DNA of 32,509 nt from SZUA-87 sp041687805 (GTDB taxonomy: Bacteria > Actinomycetota > Acidimicrobiia > Acidimicrobiales > Aldehydirespiratoraceae), in assembly GCA_041687805.1 (NCBI GenBank), contig JBDNJK010000002.1, positions 1-32,509 on the forward strand, in the 5' to 3' direction. Below are positions 1 to 6,656 of this stretch, in pieces (the stretch's first letter is position 1; each line of letters starts with the position of its first letter). A program made the position numbers and the translations under genes. The notes below the pieces were generated by a model that was not told the DNA's origin, made no database searches, and saw nothing but the letters and a program-made list of their open reading frames with translations.

Positions 1-1
1 C

Positions 2-1198
2 GAAGAGCTGCTTTCGTCTCACGATCCGATGCCGCGAATCCAGCGATCCGAAGACGACATCTACATGCTCTATACCGGCGGCACCACCGGTGTGCCCAAG
101 GGAGTGATGTACGACATCGCGGGGATCACGTCGTTTTTCATAGGCGGTGGATTCCCCTTGCTTGGGCTCACCACACCAACTGACGCGGCGATGGTTGCTC
201 CGATGATCAGTGAGATGGCCAACGCTGGATCTCAAATGGTGTCGCTCACGTGCGCCCCACTGATGCACGGGACCGGCCTGTGGATCGGAGCGTTCATTCC
301 GCATCTGGCGGGGGCTCATGTGGTGACGCTCACCAATCGCAGTCTCGACCCCCACGAGTTGTTGGCCACGGTCGAAAAGCATTCGGTCAATAGCATCACC
401 ATCGTCGGCGACAGCTTCGCCAAGCCAATCATCAGGGCGCTTGATGAGGGGCATCCCGACGGCCGCGCCTACGACACCTCTTCGCTGAAGCTCATGTCGT
501 CGTCCGGGGTCATGTGGACCACCGAGGTAAAGCAGGATTTGGTCAACCGGATCGAGCAGATCACCTTGATCGACTCCATGGGGTCGACCGAAGGTTCGAT
601 GGGCACTCAAATCACGGCCAAAGGGGTGGGCACCGATACCGGCCGCTTCGTGCAGGCACCCAACACCAAGGTATTCACCGACGATGATCGCGAGGTCGAG
701 CCCGGATCCGACGAGATCGGCATGGTTGCGGCCGGTGGGAGCGTGCCGCTCGGTTATTTCAAGGACCCCGAGAAGTCGGCTCGCACGTTCCGTGTGATCG
801 ATGGTGTGCGCTATTCGTTTCCTGGCGACTACGCCAAGGTCGATACCGATGGCACTTTCATTCTCCTCGGTCGCGGGAGCCAAGTCATCAACACCGGAGG
901 CGAGAAGGTGTTCCCGGAGGAGGTCGAAGAGGCCGTCAAGCGGGTCGATGGTGTGATCGACTGCTTGGTGGTGGGCGTCGATGACGAGCGTTTCGGCCAG
1001 GCCGTCACCGCGGTGGCCTCAACCGCAGATGGTGCCGAAGTAGACGAAGCGGCGGTGATATCGAGCGTCAAGGCCGATCTCGCGGGGTACAAGGCCCCCA
1101 AGCGAGTGGTGTTTGTCGACGATGTGCCACGCGCCCCCAACGGCAAGGCCGATTATCCGGCGGCCCGGTCGATGGCCACCGATACCCTCGCTGGGTGA
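2..1198 (+). CDS. Acyl-CoA synthetase (AMP-binding family), 5'-truncated
   Basis: The frame is open from base 2, so the N-terminal part lies outside the window; 398 residues remain. The adenylate-forming P-loop YTGGTTGVPKGV lies near the visible N-terminus. A DSMGSTEG block matches the A5-type motif, GDYAKVDTDGTFILLGRGSQ the hinge region, and INTGGEKVFPEEVEEAV the C-terminal domain. The catalytic lysine motif APNGKADY is close to the end. Members join a fatty or carboxylic acid to CoA through an acyl-adenylate in the cytosol. The sequence resembles the FadD-type synthetases that are numerous in mycobacteria and other actinobacteria. Acyl specificity cannot be read from sequence. The stop overlaps the next start by 4 nt (GTGA). 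Confidence 0.9.
   Translation, partial: EELLSSHDPMPRIQRSEDDIYMLYTGGTTGVPKGVMYDIAGITSFFIGGGFPLLGLTTPTDAAMVAPMISEMANAGSQMVSLTCAPLMHGTGLWIGAFIPHLAGAHVVTLTNRSLDPHELLATVEKHSVNSITIVGDSFAKPIIRALDEGHPDGRAYDTSSLKLMSSSGVMWTTEVKQDLVNRIEQITLIDSMGSTEGSMGTQITAKGVGTDTGRFVQAPNTKVFTDDDREVEPGSDEIGMVAAGGSVPLGYFKDPEKSARTFRVIDGVRYSFPGDYAKVDTDGTFILLGRGSQVINTGGEKVFPEEVEEAVKRVDGVIDCLVVGVDDERFGQAVTAVASTADGAEVDEAAVISSVKADLAGYKAPKRVVFVDDVPRAPNGKADYPAARSMATDTLAG
1183..1188 (+). promoter_or_regulatory. Leaderless -10 hexamer inside the acyl-CoA synthetase 3' end
   Basis: TACCCT is followed by exactly 6 nt and then the GTG at 1195. This is the same geometry as at seven other genes in the window and predicts a transcript that begins at the start codon. 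No clear -35 is seen. Confidence 0.45.
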
Positions 1199-1557
1199 AA
1201 TCGGCTCGTTTCTCGGTCTGGGTTGTCGTCGGGTGGACTCTCTTCATGTGGGTCACACGCACTCGTCTCATTTTTACCGAGCACGATCTCTCGGTTGGCG
1301 ACGTAATCCTGCGGATACTGCCGGTATTCGTCTTTGTGGGACTGGCCGTGGTGTTGGTAATCAGCCTTCGGATTGGCCGCCCCGATTTGTCACGGTCTGT
1401 TGCGGTGATAGCGGCGTGGACCACGCTCTACTGGCTGGTTCGCGTCATCCTCATTTCCTTTCACGACCATCCGGTCGGGTTCAAGATCGTTCACGCGGTA
1501 TTGGCTGCGATCTCGATCGGCACAGCAACATGGGCATGGCGACGAACATCCCGGTGA
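1195..1557 (+). CDS. Small four-helix membrane protein, unknown function
   Basis: A 120-residue protein with about four hydrophobic segments: roughly residues 6-23, 35-57, 65-85 and 96-113. Short basic stretches lie between them and the tail is RRTSR. I recognise no family and no catalytic motif. The GTG start overlaps the upstream stop by 4 nt, which would suggest coupling. There is no Shine-Dalgarno sequence, however, and a TACCCT hexamer lies 6 nt upstream, so the gene may also be transcribed on its own as a leaderless mRNA. Confidence 0.7.
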   Translation: MKSARFSVWVVVGWTLFMWVTRTRLIFTEHDLSVGDVILRILPVFVFVGLAVVLVISLRIGRPDLSRSVAVIAAWTTLYWLVRVILISFHDHPVGFKIVHAVLAAISIGTATWAWRRTSR

Positions 1558-1571
1558 GCATCGCGTCCCGC

Positions 1572-1577
1572 TAGTGT
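1572..1577 (+). promoter_or_regulatory. Probable -10 hexamer of the Nfu_N-like gene
   Basis: TAGTGT lies 10 nt before the ATG at 1588, which would give an mRNA leader of only about 4 nt. No Shine-Dalgarno sequence is present between them. Confidence 0.35.
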
Positions 1578-1587
1578 GCGAACCGCC

Positions 1588-1920
1588 ATGGGACAACCAG
1601 TCACGCTCATCAAGACCACATCGCCTCGATCCGGAATCGTCAGGTTCGAACTCAATCGCAGCCTCACCGGCATGGGCCATGAGCGCTACACCGCGGGCGT
1701 CGAGATCACCGACGACCGCCCGGCTGACCGGCTTGCCAAGAGGCTGTTCGAAGCCGGCGGAGTCGCTGCAGTCCACATTTACGGCTCGATGGTCACCGTC
1801 GAGTTGGCGAGCACCGAACCCGGCGATCTTGAAGCCGTCGTGCGGGGGCTCTACACCTACTATGTGCCCGGTGTCGAGATTCCGAGCGACGAAGAGCTCA
1901 TGAACCTGGTCGAAGGCTGA
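1588..1920 (+). CDS. Stand-alone Nfu/NifU N-terminal-domain-like protein
   Basis: A 110-residue protein without cysteines. The pattern of a short strand, a helix ADRLAKRLFEAGGV, a strand AAVHIYGSMVTVEL and a final amphipathic helix resembles the Nfu N-terminal domain (family Nfu_N), which in other organisms precedes the Fe-S scaffold domain. No CxxC scaffold domain is attached here; a CxxC Nfu protein is encoded at 22028-22672. ATG 1588 is preferred over the in-frame GTG at 1576, which overlaps the candidate -10. A role in Fe-S cluster assembly is inferred from weak fold resemblance only. The stop abuts a TCA triplet that starts the first copy of a tandem duplication. Confidence 0.65.
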   Translation: MGQPVTLIKTTSPRSGIVRFELNRSLTGMGHERYTAGVEITDDRPADRLAKRLFEAGGVAAVHIYGSMVTVELASTEPGDLEAVVRGLYTYYVPGVEIPSDEELMNLVEG

Positions 1921-1985
1921 TCAACCCCAGCCAGGCGGCGGCTCGGCCCAGGTGTCAACCCCAGCCAGGCGGCGGCTCGGCCCAG
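1921..1985. repeat. 31-bp perfect direct repeat (34-bp period) at a convergent gene junction
   Basis: Bases 1921-1951 and 1955-1985 are identical and separated by GTG. The right copy encodes the last ten codons and stop of the minus-strand methyltransferase (ending EPPPGWG). The left copy is a non-coding duplicate that fills the entire gap up to the stop of the plus-strand gene. Confidence 0.95.
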
Positions 1986-2605
1986 CGTTGAATCCACATG
2001 TGCATGGCGACACCGGCCGCCACCCCGGCGTTGATCGACCGCGTGGAGCCGTATTGGGCGATTGAGCACACTGACTGAGAAGCCTGCTTTGCCGGCTCGC
2101 TGAGGCCCGGCCCTTCCTGACCGAACAGCATCACGCAACGCTGAGGCAGGTGGAACGTCTCCAGCGGCACTGAACCCTCGACATTGTCGATGCCGATGAT
2201 CGGGAGATCCTTGGTGGCTGCCCACTCGACGAGTTCTTCGATGGTGGGATGTTTGACAACGTGTTGGTAGACGTTGGTCATCATCGCCCCTCGCCGGTTC
2301 CAGCGGCGCTTGCCCACGATGTGGATCTCGCGGGCCAGAAACGCGTTGGCGGTGCGAACCACGGTTCCGATGTTGTGGTCGTGTTCCCAGTTTTCGATGG
2401 CTACGTGAAATGGGTGGCGACGGGTGTCGAGGTCGGCCACGATGGCCTCCACCGTCCAATATCGGTAGTGGTCAGCGACGTTGCGGCGATCGCCTTCGCC
2501 AAGCAGCGCTGGGTCGAGACGAGGGTCGTCGGGCCAAGGTTCGGGATGCGGACCCACTCCGATGGGCTGTTCGGTCATCGGCGAGGCGTCTGGTAAATCG
2601 GTCAT
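1955..2605 (-). CDS. SpoU/TrmH-family RNA 2'-O-methyltransferase
   Basis: A 216-residue SPOUT enzyme, expected to transfer a methyl group from SAM to a ribose 2'-OH in tRNA or rRNA. Motif 1 is HNIGTVVRTANAF (Asn78, Arg84), motif 2 VMLFGQEGPGLS (about 158-169) and motif 3 STRSINAGVAAGVAMHMW (about 187-204), which build the knotted SAM site. There is no extra RNA-binding domain, only a Pro/Asp-rich N-terminal extension of about 35 residues. The target nucleotide cannot be deduced. ATG 2605 overlaps the htpX stop in an ATGA arrangement, so the two genes probably share an mRNA. A second ATG at 2578 sits in a duplicated sequence context and could give a product 9 residues shorter. Confidence 0.85.
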   Translation of the reverse strand: MTDLPDASPMTEQPIGVGPHPEPWPDDPRLDPALLGEGDRRNVADHYRYWTVEAIVADLDTRRHPFHVAIENWEHDHNIGTVVRTANAFLAREIHIVGKRRWNRRGAMMTNVYQHVVKHPTIEELVEWAATKDLPIIGIDNVEGSVPLETFHLPQRCVMLFGQEGPGLSEPAKQASQSVCSIAQYGSTRSINAGVAAGVAMHMWIQRWAEPPPGWG

Positions 2606-2615
2606 CGGCGAGGCG
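2571..2615. repeat. 18-bp direct repeat (27-bp period) at the htpX/methyltransferase junction
   Basis: Bases 2571-2588 and 2598-2615 are identical. Read on the minus strand, each contains an ATG in the methyltransferase frame (2605 and 2578) preceded by the same bases, and encodes the repeated peptide ASPMT(D/E). Confidence 0.9.
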
Positions 2616-3891
2616 GCCGTAGCTGGTTGCGGTCGGGGATGACGTGGCGATGTGGGGTCCAACCTGCACCGTCCCAGTAGCGCAGCACACCTTCCTCGTC
2701 GCTCGGCTCCGCGTACCAGCCCGCCGGCGGGTGGGCCGGATCAGAATCCGAGTGGGCCATCTCGCCTGCACCACCGAATATGGCCTGCATGTCGACCGAC
2801 GCCGACGCTGCCGTGTATCCGGCGCCGGAAACCGGCCTTCGTGACCGCGAGTCGGGCACCGACGGGTCGGGGTCCCAGTTGCTTTCCTGCATGGTTCGCA
2901 ACGACTCGGCGATCGCGGGGTCGGGGCCGGTGTATGGGGGAAGACTTTCCATCGCTCGCAGGAGGTTGATGCGTTCGGCCAGAGGGGGGTGCGTATTGAA
3001 CATGTCGTTGAACTTGCGGCCCCTTGCATTCGTCTCATGGTCATCGGGGGATTCGATCCACAGGTGAGAAGTGGCGTGTGACGTTCGCTTCACAACTGTG
3101 ATGTCGGCATCGAGCTTCTCGAGCGCCTGGCGCAGGCCGCTCGGATAGCGGGTGAACTTGACTGCGGTGGCGTCGGCCAGCGATTCACGACTTCTCGATA
3201 CGGCAGCCTTGAGCAGCGCGGCGGCCAGAGGTGCGAGGATGACCACCACCAGAAATCCGATGAGCACCACCGGATTCTGTCCACCGGATCTTTCGTTGGA
3301 GCGTCGATTGCGACTCGCCCCGCCTCCTACAAGCGCCCCCCAGTAGAGCATCCGCCAGAAGAAATCGGAGACCAAAGCGATCGACCCGGCGGTGGACGCG
3401 GCGACGGTCATGACAAGCGTGTCGCGATTGCGGATGTGGGCGATCTCGTGGGCGAGCACGCCCTCCAACTCTGCCCGGTTCATCTTGTCGATCAGCCCGG
3501 TGGTGACAGCGACCGATGCGTGCTCGGGATCGCGGCCGGTGGCGAAGGCGTTGGGGGAGGGGTCGTGAACGACATACACCGATGGTGGCGGGATCCCGGC
3601 GGCCAGAGAAACCTCTTGCACCAGATTGTGAAGTCTCGGGTATTCGCCCTGCGGAGCGGGGATTGCCCGGGTCGAACGCAGGGCCAGTGAGGCGCCTTTG
3701 TAGTAGGACCCGGCCGTCAGCCAGATGGCGACGATTCCGGCAATGACCATGCCGACAACTCCGAGGCCCATGAACAGCGAGACGAATACGCCCACCAGCG
3801 CAAGCAGCACGAAGAAGGCGAACATCAGCAGCCAGGTGCGTCGACGGTTGGATGCTATGAGGTCGTAGAAGTCTGGACGGTCGGCGGCCAC
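2602..3891 (-). CDS. htpX: HtpX-like M48 membrane metalloprotease with C-terminal DUF2510
   Basis: A 429-residue membrane zinc protease. Two hydrophobic segments (about 20-43 and 45-60) precede the catalytic domain. The zinc motif HEIAH is at 148-152, two more hydrophobic segments follow (about 163-190 and 207-230), and the third ligand is probably Glu236 in SRSRESLADA. HtpX proteins degrade misfolded membrane proteins. Residues 386-416 (PPAGWYAEP ... LRYWDGAGWTPH) form a DUF2510 unit, which ordinary HtpX of about 290 residues lacks. The frame stays open far upstream, but only as the antisense of the divergent gene. GTG 3891 is chosen because TACGGT lies 6 nt upstream; GTG 3912 is an alternative. 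Confidence 0.85.
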   Translation of the reverse strand: MAADRPDFYDLIASNRRRTWLLMFAFFVLLALVGVFVSLFMGLGVVGMVIAGIVAIWLTAGSYYKGASLALRSTRAIPAPQGEYPRLHNLVQEVSLAAGIPPPSVYVVHDPSPNAFATGRDPEHASVAVTTGLIDKMNRAELEGVLAHEIAHIRNRDTLVMTVAASTAGSIALVSDFFWRMLYWGALVGGGASRNRRSNERSGGQNPVVLIGFLVVVILAPLAAALLKAAVSRSRESLADATAVKFTRYPSGLRQALEKLDADITVVKRTSHATSHLWIESPDDHETNARGRKFNDMFNTHPPLAERINLLRAMESLPPYTGPDPAIAESLRTMQESNWDPDPSVPDSRSRRPVSGAGYTAASASVDMQAIFGGAGEMAHSDSDPAHPPAGWYAEPSDEEGVLRYWDGAGWTPHRHVIPDRNQLRPPRR

Positions 3892-3897
3892 TCGCTC

Positions 3898-3903
3898 ACC
3901 GTA
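3898..3903 (-). promoter_or_regulatory. Leaderless -10 hexamer of htpX
   Basis: TACGGT on the minus strand, followed by 6 nt and GTG 3891. It forms a divergent pair with the hexamer at 3937-3942. Confidence 0.45.
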
Positions 3904-3936
3904 GTGGCGCACTGTCGTCGTGCCGTGTCCAGCGCG

Positions 3937-3942
3937 TAGCGT
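3937..3942 (+). promoter_or_regulatory. Leaderless -10 hexamer of the MauE-like gene
   Basis: TAGCGT is followed by 6 nt and ATG 3949, with no Shine-Dalgarno sequence. Confidence 0.55.
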
Positions 3943-3948
3943 CGTGGG

Positions 3949-4482
3949 ATGGATCTGGCCACAGCATCCCTCACGGTCGCCTCGGTGCTGCTGATCGTGT
4001 CGGGCCCCCACAAGGTCGTTGATCCGGCCCCCTTGATCGAGTTTCTCGTAGGGGTGGGCGTTCCGTTGCGCAGCGACCAGCGGCTCGGACGAGTTCGTTC
4101 GTGGCTCGGCAGGTCGATTGGTGTTTTCGAGATCGTATTGGGGCTGACTGCCGTGTTGTTGGGAGGCACCACCACCGCGGGTCTGGTCGCCGTCACCTAC
4201 CTGGTATTCGCGGCGCTTGTGATGCTCGCTATCGGTCGCGGAGTCGGATCCTGCGCCTGTTTCGGACGTTCCGACTCGCCGCCGACAGTTCTGCACGTGG
4301 TCATCGATTTGGTTCTCGCAGCGGCGAGTTTCGCGGCGATCGCGGCTGACACACCTCTTGCCGTAATCGACGCCGACAGCTTCGGCTTCGGCGGCGTGAT
4401 GTTTGTGATCGGTGTGGGTGTTGTGGTCGGCGTGATCCATGCCGTGCTCGACGGCAGGTTCCCTCGGAGTCAGCGGCGTTGA
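3949..4482 (+). CDS. MauE/DoxX-like integral membrane protein
   Basis: A 177-residue protein with about four hydrophobic segments (about 5-20, 52-70, 73-95 and 117-135) plus a final one near 145-165. The cytoplasmic-edge motif GSCACFGR, followed by PTVLHVVIDLVLA, is typical of MauE-type proteins. These share the fold of DoxX and sit in membranes in thiol or quinone redox contexts; MauE itself is needed for methylamine dehydrogenase maturation. No mau genes are nearby, so the role here is open. The gene starts leaderlessly, divergent from htpX, and its 3' end overlaps the convergent mutM by 13 bp. Confidence 0.75.
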   Translation: MDLATASLTVASVLLIVSGPHKVVDPAPLIEFLVGVGVPLRSDQRLGRVRSWLGRSIGVFEIVLGLTAVLLGGTTTAGLVAVTYLVFAALVMLAIGRGVGSCACFGRSDSPPTVLHVVIDLVLAAASFAAIAADTPLAVIDADSFGFGGVMFVIGVGVVVGVIHAVLDGRFPRSQRR

Positions 4483-5282
4483 CAGGTTGGGCACCAAGTG
4501 GTGCCACGAGCATCGAGTTCTCGTTTACGCAGGATGGTGCCGCACCGCTCGCAAGGGTCGCCGCTGCGGCCGTAACAATGGAGACTGTGTTGGTTCTGGC
4601 CTGAGTGCCCATCGGAATCGACGTAGTCGCGAAGCGTGGTGCCGCCATGCTCTATTCCAGATTTCAGAGCCTCACGGATTGCCGACGCCAGTCGTTCTGC
4701 GCCTGGTTTCGACAGGGTGCGGGCTGCGGGATTGATGCGGGCGAGCCAGAGTGCCTCGTCGGCGTAGATGTTTCCGACTCCGGCCACCGGTCTTTGTGAG
4801 AGCAACTGAGTCTTGACATGGCGGGTCGATCGCTTGATCTCACGGTAGAGGTGAGCGCCGGTGAATTCTTCGTCGAATGGCTCCGGGCCGATCGCTGCCA
4901 ACGTGGCTATCGATGACCAGTCGCCTCTATCTACCCAGTAGACGCGCCCGAATCGTCGAGCATCATGGAAGGTGAAGATCGAACCATTGTCGAGGTGCCA
5001 CCATGCGCGCAGGTGTGAGTGGCCCATATCCACCTGGTTGGACACGGCAAGTCGGCCGGTCATGCCGAGGTGGATGATCAGGTCGTGGGCGCCGTCGCCC
5101 CCTTCGGTATTGAGAATGAGGTACTTCCCGCGGCGTGCCACGTCGGTGATCTCGTCTCCAATGGCATCAATGGCGGGCGTGAACTTGGCCGACCAATGCG
5201 ACCCGGCGTCGACGATCGTCGAACCGACCAGGCGAGGCCTCAATTGCCTTCTGATCGTCTCGACCTCTGGCAACTCCGGCAT
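4470..5282 (-). CDS. mutM: Formamidopyrimidine-DNA glycosylase (Fpg/MutM)
   Basis: A 270-residue base-excision repair enzyme that removes 8-oxoguanine and opened purines and nicks the abasic site. The N-terminus MPELPEVE carries the catalytic Pro2 and Glu3, and Lys53 (ARRGKYLIL) matches the conserved lysine. GVGNIYADEALW belongs to the helix-two-turn-helix. The C-terminal zinc finger uses Cys244, Cys247, Cys264 and Cys267, with Arg259 in the finger, nearly the spacing of the E. coli enzyme. The ATG lies 6 nt after a TAGAGT hexamer. The product looks complete and functional. Confidence 0.96.
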   Translation of the reverse strand: MPELPEVETIRRQLRPRLVGSTIVDAGSHWSAKFTPAIDAIGDEITDVARRGKYLILNTEGGDGAHDLIIHLGMTGRLAVSNQVDMGHSHLRAWWHLDNGSIFTFHDARRFGRVYWVDRGDWSSIATLAAIGPEPFDEEFTGAHLYREIKRSTRHVKTQLLSQRPVAGVGNIYADEALWLARINPAARTLSKPGAERLASAIREALKSGIEHGGTTLRDYVDSDGHSGQNQHSLHCYGRSGDPCERCGTILRKRELDARGTTWCPTCQRR

Positions 5283-5288
5283 TCGGGC

Positions 5289-5294
5289 ACTCTA
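5289..5294 (-). promoter_or_regulatory. Leaderless -10 hexamer of mutM
   Basis: TAGAGT on the minus strand, followed by 6 nt and ATG 5282. Confidence 0.55.
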
Positions 5295-5351
5295 TTGCCG
5301 GGGTGTTGGCGGTGCCGAACGTGGGCAGGATCCACACCTCCGGTGCGCGGG

Positions 5352-5357
5352 TATCCT
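5352..5357 (+). promoter_or_regulatory. Probable -10 hexamer of the 429-residue unknown gene
   Basis: TATCCT lies 9 nt before GTG 5367, implying a leader of about 3 nt. It is back to back with the mutM promoter. Confidence 0.4.
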
Positions 5358-5366
5358 CTGGAACTC

Positions 5367-6656
5367 GTGAGCGAATCTCTGTCCAAAGTCGTAGCTCAGG
5401 CCCTCGATCAGGTGCCGGCACTGTGGAATCTCGATGGTCCCAGGGCGGAAGCTTGGGCGAGCGATCTGACGGCCCTGGCGGTCGACTCGAATGGGGGATC
5501 GCTTCAAGGCGGTCCCGATGAAACCGTGTCGGCGTTGCTGATGAGACTCGACCAGGCGGGCGGCTCGGCCGCGGCAGTTGTCGCGGCCTCGGTTCGATCT
5601 CTTCTCGCTATCGACGTCTCAGGTCCGGCCGGGGCGGAGTCGTCCGCTTCTCATGGCACCGACATTGAGTTGCCTGAATGGTTCGACTCGTTGGGCACGT
5701 CGACTTGTGACGGAGCCTGGATATATGCCAACCGACGCGGGGAATCGGCAGTCTTTCGGTTCATGGATTCAGCCGATGTGTCCCACACATTGGCTATCGA
5801 TCTCGTACCCGGTGAGTCAGAGTCGATCGGGGAGGTGGCGGTCGGACCCGCTGATGTTGTCGGGTTGGCCGCTGATCCGGAGTCCGAGATCGAATCGACG
5901 CCGACTGATCCGGTTGCATTGGCCGATCGGGTGGCCGACGCCTTCGTGGCGACCCCGCGACCCCGTGAGACATTCGTCGTCAATGGTCGGCTCCTCATCG
6001 CACGGTTGTCGACTCTCGTCGAGCGTGATCTGGCCGTCCCCCGAATGCTCGACGATGTCGTTCCTGATCTTCCGGAGCACGATCCCGACGACGACGCGTT
6101 CGCTTTGAGCGTGCTGGTTCGGGCTCTTGACTCGGCGCCGGTCGGCCCGAGATCGTCGGATGAGCTCTCAGACTCCCGTGACGACGCGATATTCAGCGCA
6201 GCGGCAGTACTGCGCCAAGCAGCCGACATCGATGATCGTGGAGCACAGTGGCTTGCGGCGTCGCGGGGGCCGGTCGACCTCGACGACACCGACATGAATG
6301 TCGTGTTGGCGGCGCTGGCCGCCTGCGTCAGACCTCATCAAATGGCCCCCCTCGACGGCGACGCCCGCGACGCCGTATCGACGTTGGAGTGGGCCGACTG
6401 GTTGGGTGTAGTGATCGGACTGGTGCGCGAGGGAGCCGGTGCGTCTGTCGAATCTCCCCATCTGGTCGACCTCATCAACAGGTGCCCCGAGGTCTCCTCC
6501 ACCATCCCCAAAGCCGACCGTGCCCAAGTCGAGTGGTCGCTGGCCGTCTGCACCGAGCTCTGGGGCGCGATCGGGCTGGTGGCAGAGGATCGGTTGACGC
6601 CTTTCGGATCATGGATCTTGCCGCAGGTGCTGGTCCGAGCGTGGAATTCTTGTTGA
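5367..6656 (+). CDS. Conserved-looking hypothetical protein, 429 residues
   Basis: No family is recognised. The protein is acidic and apparently soluble, with no signal peptide or membrane segment. The first about 100 residues are helical and Ala-rich. The middle contains strand-like stretches such as CDGAWIYANRRGESAVFRF and FVVNGRLLIARLSTLV. The end (about residues 330-429) is helical and finishes with DRLTPFGSWILPQVLVRAW, a phrase like those ending winged-helix-type domains. The frame is open back to 5019, but that extension overlaps mutM antisense. GTG 5367 is chosen because a TATCCT hexamer is just upstream. The stop TGA abuts the stop of the convergent lipoprotein gene. Confidence 0.75.
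   Translation: MSESLSKVVAQALDQVPALWNLDGPRAEAWASDLTALAVDSNGGSLQGGPDETVSALLMRLDQAGGSAAAVVAASVRSLLAIDVSGPAGAESSASHGTDIELPEWFDSLGTSTCDGAWIYANRRGESAVFRFMDSADVSHTLAIDLVPGESESIGEVAVGPADVVGLAADPESEIESTPTDPVALADRVADAFVATPRPRETFVVNGRLLIARLSTLVERDLAVPRMLDDVVPDLPEHDPDDDAFALSVLVRALDSAPVGPRSSDELSDSRDDAIFSAAAVLRQAADIDDRGAQWLAASRGPVDLDDTDMNVVLAALAACVRPHQMAPLDGDARDAVSTLEWADWLGVVIGLVREGAGASVESPHLVDLINRCPEVSSTIPKADRAQVEWSLAVCTELWGAIGLVAEDRLTPFGSWILPQVLVRAWNSC

Noticed and set aside
3913..4497. Long open extension of the HtpX frame upstream of 3912
   Set aside because: It is the antisense of the MauE-like gene, is compositionally unlike HtpX, and would double the family's normal length.
5019..5366. Open extension upstream of the 429-residue gene
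   Set aside because: It runs antisense to mutM, which has all its catalytic residues. GTG 5367 with an adjacent -10 is a better start.
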